From assembly GCA_009783065.1 (NCBI GenBank), contig WRHV01000004.1, positions 1 to 64,000 of the forward strand: a stretch of DNA of 64,000 bases, written 5' to 3'. Positions 45,017-53,760 of the stretch are shown here, piece after piece. The stretch's first letter is position 1; each line of letters opens with the position of its first letter. Source of the stretch: Betaproteobacteria bacterium (lineage in GTDB: Bacteria > Pseudomonadota > Gammaproteobacteria > Burkholderiales > Burkholderiaceae). The notes under the pieces are model-generated. The model did no database searches. It was not told where the DNA came from and saw only the letters and a program-made list of their open reading frames with translations. A program made the position numbers and the translations under genes.

Positions 45017-45166
45017 TTTTGTCCGTTTTCACATCAGCTCAAAAATTGGTTTTATCACAAAACATTATATAGATTCTGTCATTGTAAAGGTTTTTCTAAA
45101 ACATTGCCCAATGCCAACTTTTTTATAATCTTAACCTGTATTATCCGAATTAATCGAAAACCGTTC

Positions 45167-45191
45167 ATTTTTATTTTGTCAAAATAAAAAT
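45167..45191. repeat. Perfect 25-base palindrome
   Basis: Twelve-base arms at 45167-45178 and 45180-45191 about a central T. All A/T except for the innermost G-C pair. The AAGGGG before the small reading frame begins one base later (45192-45197). It could be an operator or an mRNA hairpin that masks this site. Confidence 0.5.
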
Positions 45192-45208
45192 AAGGGGCAA
45201 CATATAAC

Positions 45209-45301
45209 ATGAAACATGATAAAAAACAGTTAAAATGGGGCCTGGCGCAGCATGGACAATGCTCTGCCGGTATGCTTTCAAAAAACCATAATCTGCCATA
45301 A
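45209..45301 (+). CDS. Possible 30-residue leader peptide
   Basis: ATG to TAA, 30 residues (MKHDKKQLKW..., with two cysteine-free basic ends and one Cys), preceded by AAGGGG at 45192-45197 with an 11-base gap. It is too short for normal ORF calling, and no family is recognised. Its place between a palindrome and a T-ending hairpin before the histidine kinase suggests a leader peptide, but translation is unproven. Confidence 0.3.
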   Translation: MKHDKKQLKWGLAQHGQCSAGMLSKNHNLP

Positions 45302-45357
45302 CTCCTGGAAAAACATGAAACTCATTTTATGTTTTTTCCTCATAAACGTATACATCA

Positions 45358-46848
45358 ATGAGAGACAGCCAGTGGTTCAATGCCCTTTTGCAGACATCAT
45401 TCGATGAAATTTATATCATTGACGGCCAAACATCACGCATTTTGCACGCTAGTAAATCGGCATGTGCTAATCTGCAAAGACCGTTTGACGAATTGCGCGG
45501 CTTGCCTTTTTCAACTCTGGCAGCCTCTTCGTCAGAAACACAGCTTGAACACTGCCTGCACTCTCTAAACAAACGAACCCGCAATAAAGAACCGCTTGGT
45601 TTCAGTGCGGTTTTCGTCAGAAAAAACGGAACAGCTTACCCTATCCTTTTTCGCTTACAAAAATGTAAGATCAATCAAATACCGACGATCATCGCTGTCG
45701 GTCAGCCGCAAATCCCCCGGAAAAAGGAAGACGCCGATGCCCAACATGCTTCCAACGCATTTAAAATCCCGGATCTGCAATCGGAAAATGATACGCCCTG
45801 GCTCGTCTATCAAATCATCCAAAAAAACGACGGAAGTATCTCTTTCCCTTACCTAAGCAACGGCTGTAAACACCTGCTAGGCATCACACAGAATCAGCTC
45901 TATGCCAATCCTGATCTTTTTCTCTCATTAATTCTTCCCCAGGACCGTGATTCATACATTGAATCGATGGCCGATTCTGCCATTTATATGAAAAGCTGGA
46001 ACTGGGAAGGCCGCATCTGGGTCGATTCCATCAAGGAAATCCGGTGGATCAACCTGCTTGCCACGCCGTTTCAACTGAATGATGGCAGTATGCAATGGGA
46101 AGGCATTATGACCAACATCACTCAAAACAAGCAGGATGAAATGGAAATCAAGCTTTCAAGGACACGGCTTGCCGAGCTTTCTGCGCACATTGAGGAAGTC
46201 AAAGAACGGGAACGCACTCAGATATCACGCGAAATACACGATGACCTTGGCGGTAACCTGACTGCCATCAAAATGGCCCTCGCACTGCTGACAAAACGCC
46301 TTCCGAAAAATCGTCCTGAACTATCTGAAAAGGCAGAATATCTTGACCAGCTTGTAGACAGAACCATCGAAGCTGCCCATCGCATCTCCAGCAATATGCG
46401 TCCAAGTATTCTGGATATCGGCATTGTGGCGGCTCTGGAATGGCAGGCGGGCGAATTTACACGCCAATCAGGTATCCCATGCCACTTTGAATCCACAGCC
46501 CCGGAAATACAATTACAGCCCGCACAGTCAACCGCGCTTTTCCGCATTGCCCAGGAAGCGCTAACCAATATTGCCCGCCATGCTGAAGCCAGCAAGGTTT
46601 CCATTGAACTAACGACCAGCAGATCACACGTCCAGCTCAAAATTACCGACAATGGAAAAGGCATCTCCGTCGCGGATCGTATGAAACCGCAATCCTTTGG
46701 CATTCGCGGCATGATCGAACGCGCGCATGCGCTTGCCGGAAAAATATCCTTTGACTCTGTGCCGAAAAAACGAAATACCATCACTGTCGTGATACCGTTC
46801 ACTGATTTGTTTTTTAACCCGGAAATAAGCTTGCCGGTAAAAAATTGA
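45358..46848 (+). CDS. Soluble PAS-domain sensor histidine kinase (NarX/HisKA_3 type)
   Basis: Cytoplasmic sensor kinase of 496 residues with no membrane span. A PAS domain (about 8-120) has LLQTSFDEIYIIDGQTSRIL; a second PAS-like domain (about 145-270) has SISFPYLSNGCKHLLGI and EGRIWVDSIKEIRWINLL. The dimerisation helix is ERERTQISREIHDDLGGNLTAIK with phosphorylated H294. The HATPase_c domain has FRIAQEALTNIARHAEASKV, DNGKGI and GIRGMIERAHALAG. Paired with the NarL-type regulator 38 bases downstream. The signal is not predictable; a heme or flavin ligand cannot be excluded. Confidence 0.9.
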   Translation: MRDSQWFNALLQTSFDEIYIIDGQTSRILHASKSACANLQRPFDELRGLPFSTLAASSSETQLEHCLHSLNKRTRNKEPLGFSAVFVRKNGTAYPILFRLQKCKINQIPTIIAVGQPQIPRKKEDADAQHASNAFKIPDLQSENDTPWLVYQIIQKNDGSISFPYLSNGCKHLLGITQNQLYANPDLFLSLILPQDRDSYIESMADSAIYMKSWNWEGRIWVDSIKEIRWINLLATPFQLNDGSMQWEGIMTNITQNKQDEMEIKLSRTRLAELSAHIEEVKERERTQISREIHDDLGGNLTAIKMALALLTKRLPKNRPELSEKAEYLDQLVDRTIEAAHRISSNMRPSILDIGIVAALEWQAGEFTRQSGIPCHFESTAPEIQLQPAQSTALFRIAQEALTNIARHAEASKVSIELTTSRSHVQLKITDNGKGISVADRMKPQSFGIRGMIERAHALAGKISFDSVPKKRNTITVVIPFTDLFFNPEISLPVKN

Positions 46849-46886
46849 CTACACTCTCGTCATATTCCACTTTTTATTAAAGAATC

Positions 46887-47537
46887 GTGAAAGAAAAAAA
46901 CCTCATCCGTGTCATGATTGTTGACGACCACGCCATTGTTCGAGAGGGATTAAAGCAAATCCTGGCGGATACGAACGATATTGTCGTGATCGGGGAAGCA
47001 GAAAACGGGCTGGAAGCCATCAAGCTGGCCCGAACACAGGAAGCGGATATCATGCTTTTGGACATCACGATGCCAGACAAAAACGGCATTGAAGTCTTAA
47101 AGCAGATTCATAAGGAAAGACAAAAACTCTCCATCCTCATGCTTTCCATGCACCGTGAGGATCAGTATGCTATACGCGCACTCAAAGCAGGGGCCGTCGG
47201 CTATCTCAACAAACAAAGCGCTCCAAATGAACTCGTCAAAGCCATTCGCCAAGTTGCGGCAGGAAACAAATATATCAGTCCGGCATTAGCACAAGAACTG
47301 GCCCATCATGTGACCGCAAACTCAGAAAAAATGCCCCATGAATCCCTGTCTGACCGGGAATTTCAGACATTGCTGATGATTGCAGGGGGAAAATCCGTGT
47401 CAGATATTGCCGCTGAACTCTCGCTATCCGTTAAAACCGTCAGCGAATACCGCTCCCGGCTGCTATCAAAAATGAGTCTGAAAAACAATGCGGAACTGAT
47501 GCATTACGCCATCCGGCACAAACTGGTTGTTGAATAA
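46887..47537 (+). CDS. NarL/FixJ-family response regulator
   Basis: 216 residues. The receiver domain (about 8-125) has the acidic pair in VMIVDDHAIVREGL, the phosphorylated aspartate D59 in ADIMLLDITMPDKNG and the conserved Lys in GYLNKQSAP. A LuxR-type helix-turn-helix (about 150-210) reads SLSDREFQTLLMIAGGKSVSDIAAEL and SVKTVSEYRSRLLSKM. The start is GTG with a weak Shine-Dalgarno. It is the partner of the upstream kinase. Confidence 0.93.
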   Translation: MKEKNLIRVMIVDDHAIVREGLKQILADTNDIVVIGEAENGLEAIKLARTQEADIMLLDITMPDKNGIEVLKQIHKERQKLSILMLSMHREDQYAIRALKAGAVGYLNKQSAPNELVKAIRQVAAGNKYISPALAQELAHHVTANSEKMPHESLSDREFQTLLMIAGGKSVSDIAAELSLSVKTVSEYRSRLLSKMSLKNNAELMHYAIRHKLVVE

Positions 47538-47702
47538 TCACGTTATGACAAAAATTCTTTAAACCACGCCAAGTGAAATGAATGCAAAACAATTTATCAC
47601 TTTAAAAAAACGTGGAATAATATATCGCTATATATGGAAATAAAAGTGATTCTTTTGCTGCCGGCAAGTTTTAGCGGTTGATTCCCAGACCGTATAAACA
47701 AA

Positions 47703-49334
47703 ATGAATAATAAACCACAACCTAAAAAATCGACTGCGGATATTGCCAGGGAAGCTTTTCGTCTTCTTGGAGCCCGGCGAACGGCTCCAACCCCTGATGC
47801 TTACAAAGCCGCTTTTTTTGAAGTTGTAGGAATCGAACCATCCAGTGACACGTCAAAGGAAGAATCTTTCTCCAAAAAATTGACTGAAAAAAAGAATGAA
47901 GAAGATAAAAATTATGCCGAAATAGTCGCTATTCTCGAAAATTTTGCACAAAACCTGATTCGCTTTCATGATGAATTTGCCAATAACGGATCGCAACTTC
48001 TAGCGGCTATACAAGCGAACGATTTCAAAAAATGTAATAAATTGCTGGATGAATTGTTAAAACAATATCTGAAACCAGTATCCAGTTCTACACCACTATC
48101 CAATCCGGAGCCTGCCAAAAACCCCAAACGTAATCTAACCAATGAATTACGTGATCTGTTGATCCGGACGCTTTCTTTTGGTTTGACAACGCTCCTGTAC
48201 GATACGCCGGACCTGGCTAATGAAGCGGAAAATTTGGGAGAAGCGCTAAAAACAGCAGAAGATGAGAAGGCATTTGAAGAAATTACCAAACGTTTAAAAC
48301 AGCTCTGCTTCCAAATCGAAATGAAAGGTGCGAGCAGTGCTGAGCAACAGGAATTGCTCCTGCGCCTTTTCAGGTTGCTGCTCAACAACATTGGAGAACT
48401 CCTGGAAGATGACAGCTGGCTTCGGGGACAAATTGAAATCATACAGGAACTGATCGCCGGATCGGTTAGTTTCCGTGCGCTGGAAGATGCCGAAAGTAAC
48501 CTAAAAGAAGTCATCTACAAACAGGGACTGTTAAAACACAGCCTGAATGAAACCAAGGAAAGCATCAAGCGAATGATGATCAGCTTTATCGAGCAGCTGA
48601 GCTTCATGACAGAAAATACAGGCAACTACCACAATCGCATCCAGACACTCTCTGAAAAAATCAGCAAAACCAGCAATGTCATTGAGCTCAATGCCATATT
48701 GGAAATGATTATGCACGAAACCAAAGCCATTCAGACGAATACGCTTGTCTCACTTAATCAGATGCAATCGACGCATGCAAGGGTGGAAGAAGCTGAGATG
48801 CGAGCCAAAGATCTCGAAAACCAGCTTGAACAGATGAGTGAACTCGTTCGTGAAGACAAGCTCACCGGCAGCCTGAACCGGCGTGGCATGGAGGACGTAT
48901 TCGAGCGGGAAATTGCGCGCTCGGAAAGACACGACTCACCACTGTGCATCGCTTTGCTGGACCTGGACAACTTCAAGATGCTCAATGACACCTATGGCCA
49001 TTTAGCTGGTGACGATGCCCTGATCCATCTGGTTCGTATCGTCAAGCAGACACTCCGTCCCACGGATGTCGTTGCGCGGTATGGCGGTGAGGAATTTGTC
49101 ATCCTTTTCCCGGAAACCCAGATTAATGACGCCATCTTTGTGATGCAACGCCTGCAAAGAGAATTAACGAAGCATTTCTTCATGCACAATCAGGAGCATA
49201 TCCTGATTACATTCAGTGCCGGCGTTGCCCTGCGCAAAAAAGATGAAAACTGGGATATGGTTACGCATCGCGCAGACAAAGCCATGTATGCTGCAAAAAA
49301 AGCGGGTAAAAATCGGGTTTTCGCAGCAGAATAA
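47703..49334 (+). CDS. Diguanylate cyclase (active-type GGDEF)
   Basis: 543 residues. The N-terminal part (about 1-50, STADIAREAFRLLGARRTAPTPDAYKAAFFEVVG) is a domain seen in betaproteobacterial cyclases; a long helical region fills 60-370. The C-terminal GGDEF domain has LTGSLNRRGMEDVF, LDLDNFKMLNDTYGHLAGD and the active site RYGGEEF (GGEEF at 461-465). The R452-P-T-D455 motif five residues before it is the inhibitory I-site. It should make c-di-GMP and be product-inhibited. No membrane span or known sensory domain is seen. Confidence 0.9.
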   Translation: MNNKPQPKKSTADIAREAFRLLGARRTAPTPDAYKAAFFEVVGIEPSSDTSKEESFSKKLTEKKNEEDKNYAEIVAILENFAQNLIRFHDEFANNGSQLLAAIQANDFKKCNKLLDELLKQYLKPVSSSTPLSNPEPAKNPKRNLTNELRDLLIRTLSFGLTTLLYDTPDLANEAENLGEALKTAEDEKAFEEITKRLKQLCFQIEMKGASSAEQQELLLRLFRLLLNNIGELLEDDSWLRGQIEIIQELIAGSVSFRALEDAESNLKEVIYKQGLLKHSLNETKESIKRMMISFIEQLSFMTENTGNYHNRIQTLSEKISKTSNVIELNAILEMIMHETKAIQTNTLVSLNQMQSTHARVEEAEMRAKDLENQLEQMSELVREDKLTGSLNRRGMEDVFEREIARSERHDSPLCIALLDLDNFKMLNDTYGHLAGDDALIHLVRIVKQTLRPTDVVARYGGEEFVILFPETQINDAIFVMQRLQRELTKHFFMHNQEHILITFSAGVALRKKDENWDMVTHRADKAMYAAKKAGKNRVFAAE

Positions 49335-49373
49335 TCCCGCTAAACCACCGACAAACTGAAAGCAAAAAATGCT

Positions 49374-49400
49374 GGAAATTCCCCAAACAGGCGAATTTCC
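49374..49400. terminator. Hairpin between two convergent genes
   Basis: Perfect eight-base arms GGAAATTC (49374-49381) and GAATTTCC (49393-49400) around an 11-base loop. It has no adjacent T run, so it may aid factor-dependent termination or stabilise the 3' ends of the convergent cyclase and Cache genes. Confidence 0.35.
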
Positions 49401-49437
49401 GCAAGAATGTGTTCTTTTATTAAATGGTTTCTTTTCT

Positions 49438-51165
49438 TTAAAAAGTGACGACCTCGTTCATGCCAGCTTCTTTTACTTTATAAAGCATGTCATCAGCCTG
49501 CGAAATAAAGTCGTCAACCGAAACATTTTTCCGCGAAGGCCATCGTGTAATGATGCCAATGCTGGCAGTCACTCCTATTTGTTTCCCGCCTATACTGAAA
49601 GTGGCCGTACTCTCAATTTTTGCACGAATTCGCTCGGCAGCATCTTTCGCTCTGATTGAATCCGTTTCCGGCAGCAATATAATAAAGTCGGAATTATCGT
49701 CTTTCCAGCGCGCAACAAAATCAATCGTACCCCTGATAGATTCCATAATGACTTGGCCAATTTTTTGCAATGCCACATCACCTTGTTCATACCCGCATGT
49801 ATCATTGTAGTCTTTGAATTTGTCTAGGTCGACCAACAAAATACTGATAGGCGCCTTTTCCCTTATCGCACGATTCCATTCCAAATCCAAACGATGATCA
49901 AAACTGCGCCTGCTTGGTATTCCTGTCAACTTGTCTTTCCAGCCAAATTTTGCCAACTCTAAAATGTTGCCTGCAAGTACTTTATAATTGCCGGGAAATT
50001 CCCCTGTATCAAAACGGTAATTGTGGTTGCCTCTCTCATGCTCGAGAATCATCTCATTAGTATATCCAAGCAGCTTGCGCAGGGAATCCTGTACCATCCC
50101 CAAAGACTTACCCAGTTGACCTACCTCATCCTCACCCTTTGCGTCTATTCTGACATTCAGGTCCCCTTCCGCGATACGGTTCGCATTTTTTGACAACATA
50201 ATAATGGGGCGACTGAATAATGAAATCACAAAAAATAGTAATGTCATGGATATGGCAAACCCGATTAAGCCGGTAATAACGGAATTCTTAATAAAATCTT
50301 CTGATAAATCCCTTGATAGATCCTTTGATAAATCCAGAGCCATAACAGCAAGAACTTTATTTTGGGAATCCAACAGCGGCTTGTAATAAGTCTTCTGGCG
50401 TTCTCCCAGTAGATTTACATCGTCAAAATATTCCGTTTTTTCAACCAGAATTTTCGCCAAAGTAGAAGTAAGCTTTACGTCTGTGACTCGTTGCTTGTTC
50501 CTCATCAGCGTCGTGATAATTTTTTTATTGTCATAGAAAAGGGAAACATCAAAACCAAAAAGCTCTTTTATTTTCCGCATCACGCTATCGTCATCCAACC
50601 TTACACCTGCAGAAATAGCGCCTAATAGCGTACCATCCGTATCATACACAGGCGATCCGGTGCAAATAAAAACCTTTACAAAGGGCCCGGATTCAAAGTG
50701 CGTCGACACTTCACCGTTTAACACGCTTTGCACATCCGAGTGATTCAAAATCGAACCGCCGGAATCAGTATCAGGGATCCTTGCCAGCACCTTACCTTTA
50801 CTGTCGTATATGGTGAAATTCATCGCCGGGAAGAAGGAATCCACTACCGGGAACCTCTCGCGAACAGGCATAAAAATGTTGATTAATTCGCTCTTATCAC
50901 GATTTTTGATGGCTTTTACGAAATTGGGATCCCGTGCTATTAAAAGGGCAGCTGATCGAGAATACTTTTTGCCTGCATCAAGGTAAACATCCAGGCTGTG
51001 AGCGCTGACGCGAAGCTGTTCTTCTACAAGAGACTCATCAAATATAAGAGAATCGCTAAGTTTTATAACTCTTGCAAATAAACAAAAATTTATGACAACA
51101 GTAAAAAGAATTAAAATGATAGCCGTTGAAAAAATAATTTTGTTCTTGAAACTTTTTTTTAACAT
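49438..51165 (-). CDS. Membrane Cache-HAMP protein with degenerate GGDEF domain
   Basis: About 575 residues from the ATG at 51165. A membrane span near the start (NKIIFSTAIILILFTVVINFCLF) is followed by a periplasmic double-Cache-like domain (SFFPAMNFTIYDSKGKVLARIP, FICTGSPVYDTDGTLLGAISAGVRL). A second span (about 298-318), a HAMP domain (RIAEGDLNVRIDAKGEDEVGQLGKSL) and a GGDEF-fold domain (KDKLTGIPSRRSF, LLVDLDKFKDYNDTCGYEQGD) follow. The active site reads RWKDDNSDF instead of RYGGDEF, so cyclase activity is unlikely. Longer starts to 51246 are possible. It converges on the active cyclase. Confidence 0.85.
   Translation of the reverse strand: MLKKSFKNKIIFSTAIILILFTVVINFCLFARVIKLSDSLIFDESLVEEQLRVSAHSLDVYLDAGKKYSRSAALLIARDPNFVKAIKNRDKSELINIFMPVRERFPVVDSFFPAMNFTIYDSKGKVLARIPDTDSGGSILNHSDVQSVLNGEVSTHFESGPFVKVFICTGSPVYDTDGTLLGAISAGVRLDDDSVMRKIKELFGFDVSLFYDNKKIITTLMRNKQRVTDVKLTSTLAKILVEKTEYFDDVNLLGERQKTYYKPLLDSQNKVLAVMALDLSKDLSRDLSEDFIKNSVITGLIGFAISMTLLFFVISLFSRPIIMLSKNANRIAEGDLNVRIDAKGEDEVGQLGKSLGMVQDSLRKLLGYTNEMILEHERGNHNYRFDTGEFPGNYKVLAGNILELAKFGWKDKLTGIPSRRSFDHRLDLEWNRAIREKAPISILLVDLDKFKDYNDTCGYEQGDVALQKIGQVIMESIRGTIDFVARWKDDNSDFIILLPETDSIRAKDAAERIRAKIESTATFSIGGKQIGVTASIGIITRWPSRKNVSVDDFISQADDMLYKVKEAGMNEVVTF
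50301..50336. repeat. Three 12-base tandem repeats inside the Cache-GGDEF gene
   Basis: Three imperfect copies of TTGATAAATCCC at 50301-50312, 50313-50324 and 50325-50336. On the minus strand they encode DLSK-DLSR-DLSE just before the second membrane span. The unit length of 12 keeps the frame, so copy number could vary without a frameshift. Confidence 0.7.
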
Positions 51166-51310
51166 ATTAATATTAATTGCGGCGAATTGCATTCTTGACA
51201 ACGTTTTCACCTGGAAATGTTTATTCTTGGCAAGATTGTAGCACACCTAACAAAACTAAAAGTTAATTTATATTATTTCACAAAAAAATCAGAAAAAACG
51301 GCATGCGCTA

Positions 51311-51340
51311 TTTGCTCATCATTGCAAAAATGGGAGCAAA
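51311..51340. repeat. Hairpin upstream of the decarboxylase promoter
   Basis: TTTGCTC (51311-51317) pairs with GAGCAAA (51334-51340), with an inner CATT/AATG. It lies just before the likely -35 box and may be an operator or the end of an upstream transcript. Confidence 0.4.
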
Positions 51341-51348
51341 TTGAACGA

Positions 51349-51376
51349 TTGATGCAGAAAATAATCTGCTTATATT
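51349..51376 (+). promoter_or_regulatory. Candidate promoter of the decarboxylase gene
   Basis: TTGATG (51349-51354) and TATATT (51371-51376) are 16 bases apart. The start near 51384 gives a leader of about 85 bases. Confidence 0.4.
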
Positions 51377-51420
51377 GTTTTTCTCATACAATCTGGACTC
51401 GAAAAACATCCGGGGAAAAC

Positions 51421-51445
51421 AAACAGAAAACCTGCCTGTTTTTTT
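51421..51445 (+). terminator. Terminator-like hairpin in the decarboxylase leader
   Basis: AAACAG (51421-51426) pairs with CTGTTT (51436-51441) and runs straight into seven T residues (51439-51445). It lies between the candidate promoter and the ribosome binding site (GGAG, 51460-51463). The stem is short and AU-rich, so attenuation is only possible. Confidence 0.35.
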
Positions 51446-51469
51446 GCATTTACTTTATTGGAGACTGCG

Positions 51470-53722
51470 ATGAAATTCCGCTTTCCTATTGTCATTATTG
51501 ATGAAGACTACCGCTCTGAAAACACCTCAGGGCTCGGTATACGCGCACTGGCGCAAGCCATCGAAAATGAAGGCATGGAAGTGCTGGGCGTAACCAGTTA
51601 TGGCGACCTGTCACAGTTTGCACAGCAGCAATCTCGCGCCTCGGCATTCATTCTGTCTATTGATGATGAAGAATTCGGCGCAGGAACGGAATCCGAAGTC
51701 AATGAAGCGCTGGAACCGCTTCGGGCGTTTGTCGAAGAAATCCGCTATAAGAATGCCGATATCCCGATTTATCTCTATGGTGAAACCCGCACTTCGCGTC
51801 ATATCCCCAACGACCTGCTACGGGAACTGCACGGATTCATCCATATGTTTGAGGATACACCTGAATTTGTCGCCCGTCACATTATCCGTGAGGCAAAAGC
51901 CTATCTGGACGGGCTTGCCCCACCGTTTTTCCGCGCGCTGATGCAGTATGCGCAGGATGGCTCCTATTCCTGGCATTGCCCAGGCCATTCCGGCGGTGTT
52001 GCCTTTCTCAAATCACCAATAGGACAAATGTTTCACCAGTTTTTCGGTGAAAACATGCTCCGCGCTGACGTCTGCAATGCGGTTGAAGAACTTGGACAAT
52101 TGCTTGACCATACAGGGCCGGTCGTTCGAAGCGAACGCAACGCCGCCCGTATTTTCAATGCCGATCATTGCTATTTCGTCACAAACGGCACATCGACATC
52201 CAACAAAATCGTCTGGCACTCGACCATTGCCGCCGGCGACATTGTCGTCGTAGACCGCAACTGTCATAAGTCAGTGCTGCATGCCATCATCATGACCGGC
52301 GCCATACCGGTCTTTCTGATGCCGACCCGCAATCACTACGGCATCATCGGCCCCATTCCCAAAGCAGAGTTTGAACCGGAAAATATTCGCCGGAAAATCG
52401 AGGCAAACCCATTTGCCCGTGATGCCGCGATCAGAAAACCCCGTGTGCTGACGCTGACGCAATCGACTTATGACGGCATTATTTATAACGTGGAAACCCT
52501 TAAGGAAATGCTTGACGGCGAGATTGATACGCTCCATTTTGATGAAGCCTGGTTGCCGCATGCCACTTTCCATGATTTCTACAAAGACATGCATGCCATC
52601 GGTAAAAACTCCACACGCGCCAAGAAATCGATCATTTTTTCAACGCAATCAACTCATAAATTGCTTGCAGGCCTGTCGCAGGCTTCACAGATCCTGGTTC
52701 AGGATTCAGAAACCGTCAAACTAGACCAGGATGTTTTTAACGAAGCCTTCCTGATGCATACATCCACTTCTCCGCAATACGCCATCATCGCTTCCTGTGA
52801 TGTGGCCGCCGCCATGATGGAACCGCCTGGCGGAACGGCCCTGGTCGAAGAATCCCTTTTGGAAGCGCTTGATTTCAGGCGCGCCATGAAAAAAGTATCC
52901 CAGGAATATGGGCAAGACTGGTGGTTTAAGGTTTGGGGACCCGATCAATTTGCCGAGGACAATATCGGGGAACGCGAGGACTGGCTGATACGCGCTGAAG
53001 ATACCTGGCATGGATTTGGAAATATTGCCCCCGGATTCAATATGCTTGATCCGATCAAGGCCACCATTATCACCCCAGGACTCTCGCTGGACGGCAACTT
53101 TAACGAAACAGGTATTCCTGCCTCCATTGTAAAAACCTATCTGGCCGAGCATGGCGTGATTATCGAAAAATGCGGCCTATATTCCTTTTTTATCATGTTC
53201 ACCATCGGCATTACCAAAGGCCGCTGGAATACGCTTCTCACCGCCTTGCAGCAATTCAAGGATGACTACGACAAAAATCAGCCGATATGGCGTATTCTGC
53301 CGGAATTTGCCGCCCGTTCACCGCAATATGAACGCTTTGGACTCAGGGAACTCTGCCAGAACATTCACGATTTTTACCGTGAATATGATGTCGCCCGCCT
53401 GACAACGGAAATGTACCTCTCCGATATGATCCCGGCGATGAAACCGGCTGATGCCTTCGCCAGAATGGCACATCGGAAAATCGAGCGTGTACCGATTGAC
53501 GAACTGGAAGGCCGGGTAACGGCCATTCTACTGACGCCCTATCCTCCCGGCATCCCTCTTCTTATCCCGGGCGAGCGCTTTAATAAAACCATTGTGGACT
53601 ATCTCAAATTTGCCAGGGACTTCAATGAAAAATTCCCAGGGTTTGAGACAGATGTGCACGGCCTCATCACACGGGAAACAAATGGAAAACGCGGGTATTT
53701 TGTGGACTGCGTAACGGATTGA
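51470..53722 (+). CDS. Biodegradative Orn/Lys/Arg decarboxylase
   Basis: PLP enzyme of fold type I that decarboxylates arginine, lysine or ornithine, consuming a proton as in acid-resistance systems. The N-terminal wing domain (about 1-130, FPIVIIDEDYRSENTSGLGIRALA) precedes the PLP core with WHCPGHSGG and FVTNGTSTSNKIVWH. FDEAWLPHATFH follows, then the Schiff-base K397 in STQSTHKLLAGLSQAS. The C-terminal domain follows (PYPPGIPLLIPGER). 750 residues, as for AdiA, CadA and SpeC-type enzymes; which amino acid is used cannot be fixed by eye. The ATG at 51470 has GGAG in front. No antiporter gene is beside it. Confidence 0.92.
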   Translation: MKFRFPIVIIDEDYRSENTSGLGIRALAQAIENEGMEVLGVTSYGDLSQFAQQQSRASAFILSIDDEEFGAGTESEVNEALEPLRAFVEEIRYKNADIPIYLYGETRTSRHIPNDLLRELHGFIHMFEDTPEFVARHIIREAKAYLDGLAPPFFRALMQYAQDGSYSWHCPGHSGGVAFLKSPIGQMFHQFFGENMLRADVCNAVEELGQLLDHTGPVVRSERNAARIFNADHCYFVTNGTSTSNKIVWHSTIAAGDIVVVDRNCHKSVLHAIIMTGAIPVFLMPTRNHYGIIGPIPKAEFEPENIRRKIEANPFARDAAIRKPRVLTLTQSTYDGIIYNVETLKEMLDGEIDTLHFDEAWLPHATFHDFYKDMHAIGKNSTRAKKSIIFSTQSTHKLLAGLSQASQILVQDSETVKLDQDVFNEAFLMHTSTSPQYAIIASCDVAAAMMEPPGGTALVEESLLEALDFRRAMKKVSQEYGQDWWFKVWGPDQFAEDNIGEREDWLIRAEDTWHGFGNIAPGFNMLDPIKATIITPGLSLDGNFNETGIPASIVKTYLAEHGVIIEKCGLYSFFIMFTIGITKGRWNTLLTALQQFKDDYDKNQPIWRILPEFAARSPQYERFGLRELCQNIHDFYREYDVARLTTEMYLSDMIPAMKPADAFARMAHRKIERVPIDELEGRVTAILLTPYPPGIPLLIPGERFNKTIVDYLKFARDFNEKFPGFETDVHGLITRETNGKRGYFVDCVTD

Positions 53723-53729
53723 ACATGAA

Positions 53730-53760
53730 AAACTTTGTCAGCCGATGGCTGGCAAAGTTT
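53730..53760. terminator. Bidirectional terminator between the decarboxylase and the cupin gene
   Basis: Stem of 14 pairs, AAACTTTGTCAGCC with GGCTGGCAAAGTTT (one G-T pair), around GAT. The cupin stop codon overlaps its right edge. Confidence 0.65.

Larger units (their letters stand above)
45017..45357. promoter_or_regulatory. Intergenic region between cheR and the histidine kinase
   Basis: 341 bases without a long ORF. It holds a TATAAT at 45124-45129, a perfect 25-base palindrome at 45167-45191 (ATTTTTATTTTG-t-CAAAATAAAAAT), a 30-codon reading frame at 45209-45301 and an imperfect hairpin ending in T at about 45308-45340. The elements lie in transcription order ahead of the kinase, like a leader with regulated read-through. 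Confidence 0.5.
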
